A DNA stretch of 64,000 bases, from the NCBI GenBank assembly GCA_002900995.3, contig CM035312.1:2167103-2231102 (forward strand). The letters are read 5' to 3'. Made by a program: the position numbers and the translations under genes. Below the pieces are notes generated by a model. That model ran no database searches. It was not told the origin of the DNA and was given only the letters and a program-made list of their open reading frames with translations. Shown here piece after piece: positions 58,671 to 64,000 of this stretch. This DNA is from Ganoderma boninense. Taxonomy: Eukaryota; Basidiomycota; Agaricomycetes; Polyporales; Polyporaceae. Every line of letters starts with the position of its first letter. The first letter of the stretch is position 1.

Positions 58671-60982
58671 TTAAGGAAAGGGGATGGGGGGTATGGGGAG
58701 CCGCAGGAAGGTATGTGCGAAGGAGCGCACGTAGAACTCGACTGCAGACCGCTGAACCTCCGAGAATTGGCCCGCTATCATACTTCCATCCATTTTGCGG
58801 ACCTGCAGAACTACCTCTGGACATCCAGGCCACCGGGACAGCACTTGAGCAAACGCTCGCAGGAAGCGCTGACAGCCCTCCCATCCCTCGTCGGGAGGAG
58901 CGCGCCAGCAGTATTGCCGGAGATCTGGCTCGAGCGACGGCAACACAGACAGCCCCGACGACGGCTCTCCCCAGACACCGGAGACGAGCATCTCGCGCTC
59001 CCACTTGAAGCGTTCGGGCCAGTCGGCGGTGTCGACGAGGAGATGGTCGAGCGCCATCAACTCCGCGCGGAAGTTCAGCTCGTGCGATTCCCAGAGCAGC
59101 GTCGCCCTGACCGCGGGGTTCGTCGCGATCGTGTCCACGGCGACGGAGATGCCCTCGAGCGAGACGACGATGTCGGTGGAGTAAGGGTCCATGTGCCCGA
59201 CCTGGTGGAGGAGCGCGCCGACTCCGTTGCGCTCCTCGAGCCGTCGCTTCGCCCGGCGGGCATCCGAGCTCGTCCCTCCCGCACGCACGGAAGTCTGTGG
59301 GTTGTAATCGCCCCAGAGCGCGGCGCGCCATTCGCCAATCGACAGGGGCTTGGAGGACAGAGTCTTGTCGAAGAGGCGGGCGCGGCAGAACTCGCGGATG
59401 CGTGCCAAGTTGTGGAGATATCGGCTCACCTTCTCGTCGACGCGCGCGCGTTCGGGATGCGGGTGACCTTCAGGCACAGGAGCCTTGCCACAAACAGTGT
59501 CGAGGAGGAATGGCGGGGGATAGAAGTACAGCGCAGAGTTGGAGGTTTGCGGGAGTGGTGAGACAGAGCGCAGAGCAGCGGCCCATACAGGCGCGGCTTC
59601 GCAAAAGGGGGAAGGTAGGAAGGTCCGGGATGGATGTGGTGGACCTGATGGCGTCGATGCAATAGTGAAGGTCCCACCTAGCGCCGCCTGTTCGGCTGCG
59701 GCCTCCCTGCGTTTCCTGCGCCTTGAAGTCTTGGACGATGAGGGTTCACTATCAGTAGGAAACGCAGCACGCATAGCCAACTGTGTACTTTCACTGCTCC
59801 CCTCCTCGATTCGAGCGCGCTTGTTGTCAGGAAGACCGTGAGGAATCTTGGGAACGCTGGCAAGGTTCATATACTCGAGGTGTGATCCGCCCAGGTGCTT
59901 CGAGACAGACATCAGCATGCCAGTCAACCAATTCCCTGTAACGTTCGGCGCGGACACGAACGATCCAGTCTTATGGAGAATCGGCGGGCTGCATGGTGAG
60001 TCCGACATGCCCGACGGGAGGCCTTCGGGGTGGACGACCCTCCAGATGACGAGCTCTCGAGTCAGCGGCTGGATGAGCCACACGGGGAGACCAAGGCGGC
60101 ACCATGTTTGCGCGTCGGTGAGATCGCGGACGAAGCCGCCTAGGACGGGGAGCAGGGTGGTGCTGAAATCGACGGTAGATTCGAGACGAGGAACAACTAG
60201 CTCCACGTACGTCTTCAGTCCTGCAAGCTCCAGGCACAGACGTTGCACATGGGCGGCCACAGCGATGGCGGTCCTGCTGTGTGATGCGACGTATGTCATC
60301 CTGTCGACCACTTGCCGAAGGAGCATCACTAGAAACTCTCCGTAGCGCTGCACGTTCTCCCTGGCGTTCTTGGTCGCGTGGAAGCGTTGGATGGTTAGGT
60401 TGGCAGCTGTGGCTAGCTCGTTGCGCGTCTCTTGGTTGATGAAACCGAGACCCTTCACCATCAACTCTAGGCGTTCGGTCCAATCCGACGAAGGGTACAG
60501 GGACTTGAACAGGACTCGGGGTAAATGAGGGAGAGCGGGCTGGCGGGGGATGCAGGAAAGATGCATCATGCTGTCGACGTACGGCTGAGGCCACCGCGAG
60601 TACTCATGGAGCCCCCATCGGCCGTCCTCATTGGTGTTGATGACTTCCCTAGGGACAGGATAGTCCGGGACGAAGTCCATGTTCGGCGACGTAAAGATAA
60701 ACCCATCCAACCCGCCGCGGGACGCAACCTTTCCCTCCCAAGCCTTGCACACCCGCGGCGCTGTTTGACACCTAATTAAGTAGATTTCTTGTTGACGGTG
60801 TGCATTGGTCACAAACCTATGCCCGTGCGGTTGGCGACTAAGGGGATAGAAGGACGGAGCGCTGGATGAGGAGAGGCATGGAAGGCATGACTAAAGGCAC
60901 TAGTCAACGAGGGCGAAGACGTATCCTGGTCACGTATGACATACCTTTGCAGTGTCATGATGGGCTTCGATCCAACATTCCG
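58671..60982 (-). CDS. Large protein of unknown function, mushroom-type family
   Basis: One exon of more than 2.2 kb runs from the stop at 58671 up to 60890. A 54-nt intron (60891-60944: GTATGT donor, GTTGAC branch, TTTAG acceptor) joins it in phase to a further 5' exon reading CWIEAHHDTAK (about 60945-60982). The frame upstream of 60812 continues as SAPSFYPLSRQPHGHRFVTN, so the coding region is longer than an ATG-to-stop reading suggests; the true start is not found. Notable segments are LIRCQTAPRVCKAWEGK, DGRWGLHEYSRWPQPYVDSM, PSGMSDSPCSPPI, NVTGNWLTGMLM, a basic SRRRKRREA patch, LSIGEWRAALWGDYNP and a C-terminal VLSRWPGCPEVVLQVRKM. No known domain, signal peptide or TM segment is recognisable. 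I believe similar proteins occur as multi-copy families in polypores, but from memory only. The long opposite-strand frame at 58653-59561 is a shadow. Confidence 0.7.
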
Positions 60983-62450
60983 CTCAGTAAGGCATTCTAG
61001 AGATGTGCCGGGGGTCCTAGGCGAGGAGCTGAATCACAACGTGTCCCATTCTACATTATCGTCAGCATAGGACTGACCATTCCGTCGCGGGTTGGGAATT
61101 TTCTGGAACTATGGGCTGGGTACCTCGGCGCCCCTCGAGAGAGCTTGAAGACACACTTTGAGAAATAGGCCGTGGGCTGTGACTATCCCTCGACCTGGTC
61201 AAGGTCAGGTTGAAGCAGATCAGCGACACATAAGTGCAGTGTAGCAAGCTGGCGCACGTCTCGTGTTCCTGCGGAGGCGTCCTTCCCGTCGGATTCATTT
61301 CGTGTCTTCGGTCCGAATCACTCTTCCCGTTTGTCGCTAGTGTAGCAATACTGATACTTTTGTCGGTGCTCAAACCTTCCAAATAGGGGCGCGATCAACA
61401 GAACGGAACATATGTTTAGGCACTGGGGTGGGTTACGAACTATAAGTGACGTTCAGATACGTGATGCTTGGGCTTCAAGGGCTTCAAGAAGAACGCTGAG
61501 ACCCTAGATCATGCAAGGGGCTCCCTGGAGCTCAAGCAAAGCTTTACGAACTCGTGTGTCCTTTCCTGGCTCTGAATGAGAGATTCCCGCGAGACTGCGG
61601 TGAGTATACTCACCTAAATTCCTTCCGTTATGCTTGGAAAAACGCGTCCGTCTTCAAATTGCTGCCCCAGGTTCCCGTGTAACTTGCTTCTCCCACTGCT
61701 ACCCTCCTATCGAATTTTGGATGCGTAGCAGACTTTGCTGGTGGAAATGAACGCGACTTTCGGAGAGCAGATGCTGGCGGTGGTAGCGGTAGACATTGGC
61801 CGACATCGTAAGAACATTCGGAGGGATATGATGTCGCGCCCAGTCCAATCCTGGAAACATAAGCGCTGCATCGGGCCTCCGGCTGTCTCCGGTCCGGTTC
61901 AACCGTTCACCAAGTCCACTCCTATGTTCGGAGATGGCCGAGAAATATTTTCGCACGACGCGAGAGGTTTCGCTCGCCGAGTTCCGCGTCGTGCTCACCG
62001 TCGACGACGGCGTCCACTGTCCACCAACCAGTCCGCCCTGAAACCTGCCTTGCTCATATATGCCCTCGCTTCGATGTCCACGAATTTACTACATCTATGT
62101 CCTTCCGTATTCTCGTCTTGACTTAAGGTCATGTACGTCCTATGGCGTCGCATCCTCTCTGTGCTCGGCGGCGCGAATGCAAGCACGAAAGCGGGTGCCA
62201 ATGAAACTGGCCACGAGGACAACCGCGCGTAGTGCAAGATTAACAAAGGGCGAATTTCAATGCACTCCTAGTTCTGACTCTTTAGATTCGGGTGTCTTTT
62301 GATTCCATTGTCATGTCGGACGCTTTCCCCCCCCCCTGGAACCATATCCTGGAGGTTTAAAGACAAGCTCGAGGAGATGGAGGGAATCTGAAGCACTGTC
62401 CTCCCTCACCGAACATCATCACCACTCGTCTTGATTCGCACTGCACTAAC
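60983..62450. other. Intergenic region, contents unclear
   Basis: Probably includes the missing 5' exon(s) and promoter of the large unknown gene. A 10-base C run lies at 62327-62336 shortly before the F-box gene. Nothing else recognised. Confidence 0.4.
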
Positions 62451-64000
62451 ATGCCAGGCATCGTTCTGGGTGGGTGATTACTCTATACACCACGCCAGTT
62501 CGTCCACTCATTCTGATTGCATGCACAGACGCGACGGCCCCCGTCGGGTCCCAAGGCATCTTACGCGGCAGAGCTCCCCCCAAAGGTCCTCCAGACCATC
62601 TTCGAGATCCTGCGCACCGAGCACCACTGCACCGACACGCGGGACCACGGCTTCCTCTCCTCCTGGATCCCCGCCACCTGGGTCTGCCGCCACTGGCGCG
62701 GCGTCGCGCTCGCAACGCCCCGCCTCTGGAGCTGGATCGACATCAACGGCCGCCACTGCGACCCCGAGGCGATCGCGACGCTCCTCGCGCGCGCCGCTGA
62801 CGAGGACCTGAGCATCTCGCTCGACAGCCTGGGCATGGACATGCTCGCCGGCTGCGCGATGGTGCTGCCCGTCGCGCTGCAGGTCTCGCACCTCTCCGTG
62901 TGCATGGAGGAGGCGCACGCGCCGCTCGTCGAGGAGCTCCTCCGCCACCTCGGGCCCCGCCTCGGCACGCTCCAGGTGCACTGCGAGGACCACGCGCAGG
63001 AGCGCGGCGTCGCGCTCGACCCGACGCTGCTGCCCAACCTCCGCTCGCTGTCCATCCGCAACGTCTTCGTACACCCGACGGCGGAGCTTACCGGGTTGAG
63101 AAACCTCACGCTGGAGTGCTTATGGGATGTGAGGGTGCATGGGCGCATGGACGTTGGTGAGTACGTGTACGGGATGCTCGCGGTGTGCCCGGACCTGGAG
63201 AATTTGGACATCGAGGATGCACTGCCGCACGCAGCGTCGGTCGACGAGGGGGCGTACCCGCAGATCACCTTCAAGAAACTGCGCTGGCTGTGGATCAGCG
63301 AGCTTGCGGCCGACCTGCCCGCGAACCTCGCCAAGTTTGTCGTCCCGCCCTCCGCGCGCGTCACCATTACCGCGCGGTACGACGGCTGTCTGCCCGAGTC
63401 GTTTGACGCAGCCACTGTAGTCGAGAACGAGGATGAGGAAGATGAAGATCTCACAAACATGGTCTTGCCCATGAACGTCTTCCCTGCAAGGAAGTTCGAC
63501 AACTTCCCGACGCTCGCCAACACAATCGACCTCTCGCTCAATCTCGGCACGCCTTGCTGCCTGGGGGACATCCACATCGAAGGCGGTAACTGGCAGGTGA
63601 CGATCCCCACACTGGAGGACGAGCGAAAGAACGTCAACCGCCTCCCCGAGCTCCTCAAGCACATCTACGCGGCCTTCCCCACAGCGTTCATCGACCCGGC
63701 GAAGCTCGTCTTCCTCGAGCTGCACATCGCACAGCAGGTCCCGCAGTGCGCCGAGTGGGCGAAGATGCTCGTGCAGTTCCCGAACGTCTTGGCGCTGACG
63801 ATCGGCGGCCGGAACGCGTTCAGTGCGGTCGTGGCCGCGCTGACGAAGAGCGGGAGCCTGAAGGCGCTGCCGAAGCTCGCGCAGCTCACGGCGTGCCTAG
63901 CGGTGACGAAGAGCACGTTCACGAGGGGGGACGCGAGGGCGTTTGGGAGGCTGTTGAAGGAGCGGGCGGAGGAAGGGAACATACTGGCGAGCTTGATCGT
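62451..64000 (+). CDS. F-box protein, incomplete at the right edge
   Basis: Likely substrate adaptor of an SCF ubiquitin ligase, of the expanded mushroom F-box type. The F-box reads AAELPPKVLQTIFEILRTEH followed by SSWIPATWVCRHWRGVALAT and PRLWSWIDING. After it come leucine-rich stretches (ALQVSHLSVCMEEAHAPLVE, LPNLRSLSIRNVFV, LRNLTLECLWDV, CPDLENLDIED) and an acidic patch (VENEDEEDEDL). The frame stays open from about 62529 to the end of the window without a stop. The ATG at 62451 (MPGIVL) lies in the same frame number, but a stop intervenes, so a short intron ending at CAG 62528 is needed. Its best donor (GTGGGT at 62470) gives the wrong phase, so the start is unsettled. Long minus-strand frames here (62561-63664) are GC-driven shadows. 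Confidence 0.82.

Noticed and set aside
58653..59561. 302-codon plus-strand open frame over the unknown protein
   Set aside because: Antisense of the 2.2-kb minus exon that is supported by splice joins and protein-like blocks.
62561..63664. 367-codon minus-strand open frame at the right end
   Set aside because: Opposite to the F-box/leucine-rich frame, which carries real motifs; the minus frame is Ser/Arg-rich with none.

Overview
The window is nuclear DNA of a filamentous basidiomycete, most likely a polypore-type white-rot mushroom (Agaricomycetes). The evidence is the gene structure and the gene set. Genes are rich in introns of about 48-80 nt with GTRNGT...CTRAC...YAG signals. The families found are typical of mushrooms: a fungal peptidyl-Lys metalloendopeptidase (M35), a DUF6534-type seven-TM protein, a BTB protein, an F-box protein, a basidiomycete P450 and a non-reducing polyketide synthase. 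I saw no rRNA, CRISPR array, operon or convincing tRNA. Gene and species assignments come from reading the translated sequence only; no database was searched.

Layout: 0.6-3.2 kb C2H2 zinc-finger protein (+). 4.4-5.8 kb secreted M35 protease (+). 7.0-7.7 kb HNH-nuclease remnant (+). 8.3-9.0 kb Asn/Ser/Tyr/Gly repeat protein resembling yeast Ddr48 in composition (-). 9.9-11.7 kb secreted serine carboxypeptidase S10 (-). 12.2-15.7 kb secreted GH95 alpha-L-fucosidase (-). 17.1-18.2 kb four-TM MARVEL-like protein (+). 20.6-22.3 kb AT-hook/zinc-finger-like nuclear protein (+). 23.6-26.0 kb cytochrome P450 (+). 26.4-28.9 kb replication factor Mcm10 (+), convergent with 29.6-33.2 kb SUMO-activating enzyme subunit Uba2 (-). 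35.4-38.2 kb Kre6/Skn1 beta-glucan synthesis protein (-). 40.0-44.6 kb membrane family-2 glycosyltransferase (+). 45.6-46.6 kb BTB/POZ protein (-). 48.9-54.4 kb non-reducing PKS (+). 55.6-57.4 kb DUF6534 membrane protein (+). 57.9-58.2 kb small Gln/Gly-rich protein (-) that shares its C-terminal module with the 8.3 kb repeat protein. 58.7-61.0 kb large protein of unknown function (-). 62.5 kb to the right edge, F-box protein (+, incomplete).

The genes fall into a housekeeping core (Mcm10, Uba2, Kre6/Skn1, glycosyltransferase) and accessory genes for secreted degradation (M35, S10, GH95) and secondary metabolism (PKS, P450). The two protease and glycosidase loci are neighbours, but nothing proves co-regulation. 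The PKS stands alone, without tailoring enzymes beside it.

A pattern cuts across the window. At least nine genes contain one-base frame breaks inside otherwise well-conserved coding sequence, including essential genes such as Mcm10 and Kre6/Skn1. I read this as consensus error in the assembly rather than mass pseudogenisation, so protein models here should be corrected against reads before use. The most interesting biological candidates are a PKS that starts directly at its ketosynthase with no SAT domain, a 1.1-kb intron in UBA2 that is about 20 times the local norm, and the pair of low-complexity proteins with a shared C-terminal module.
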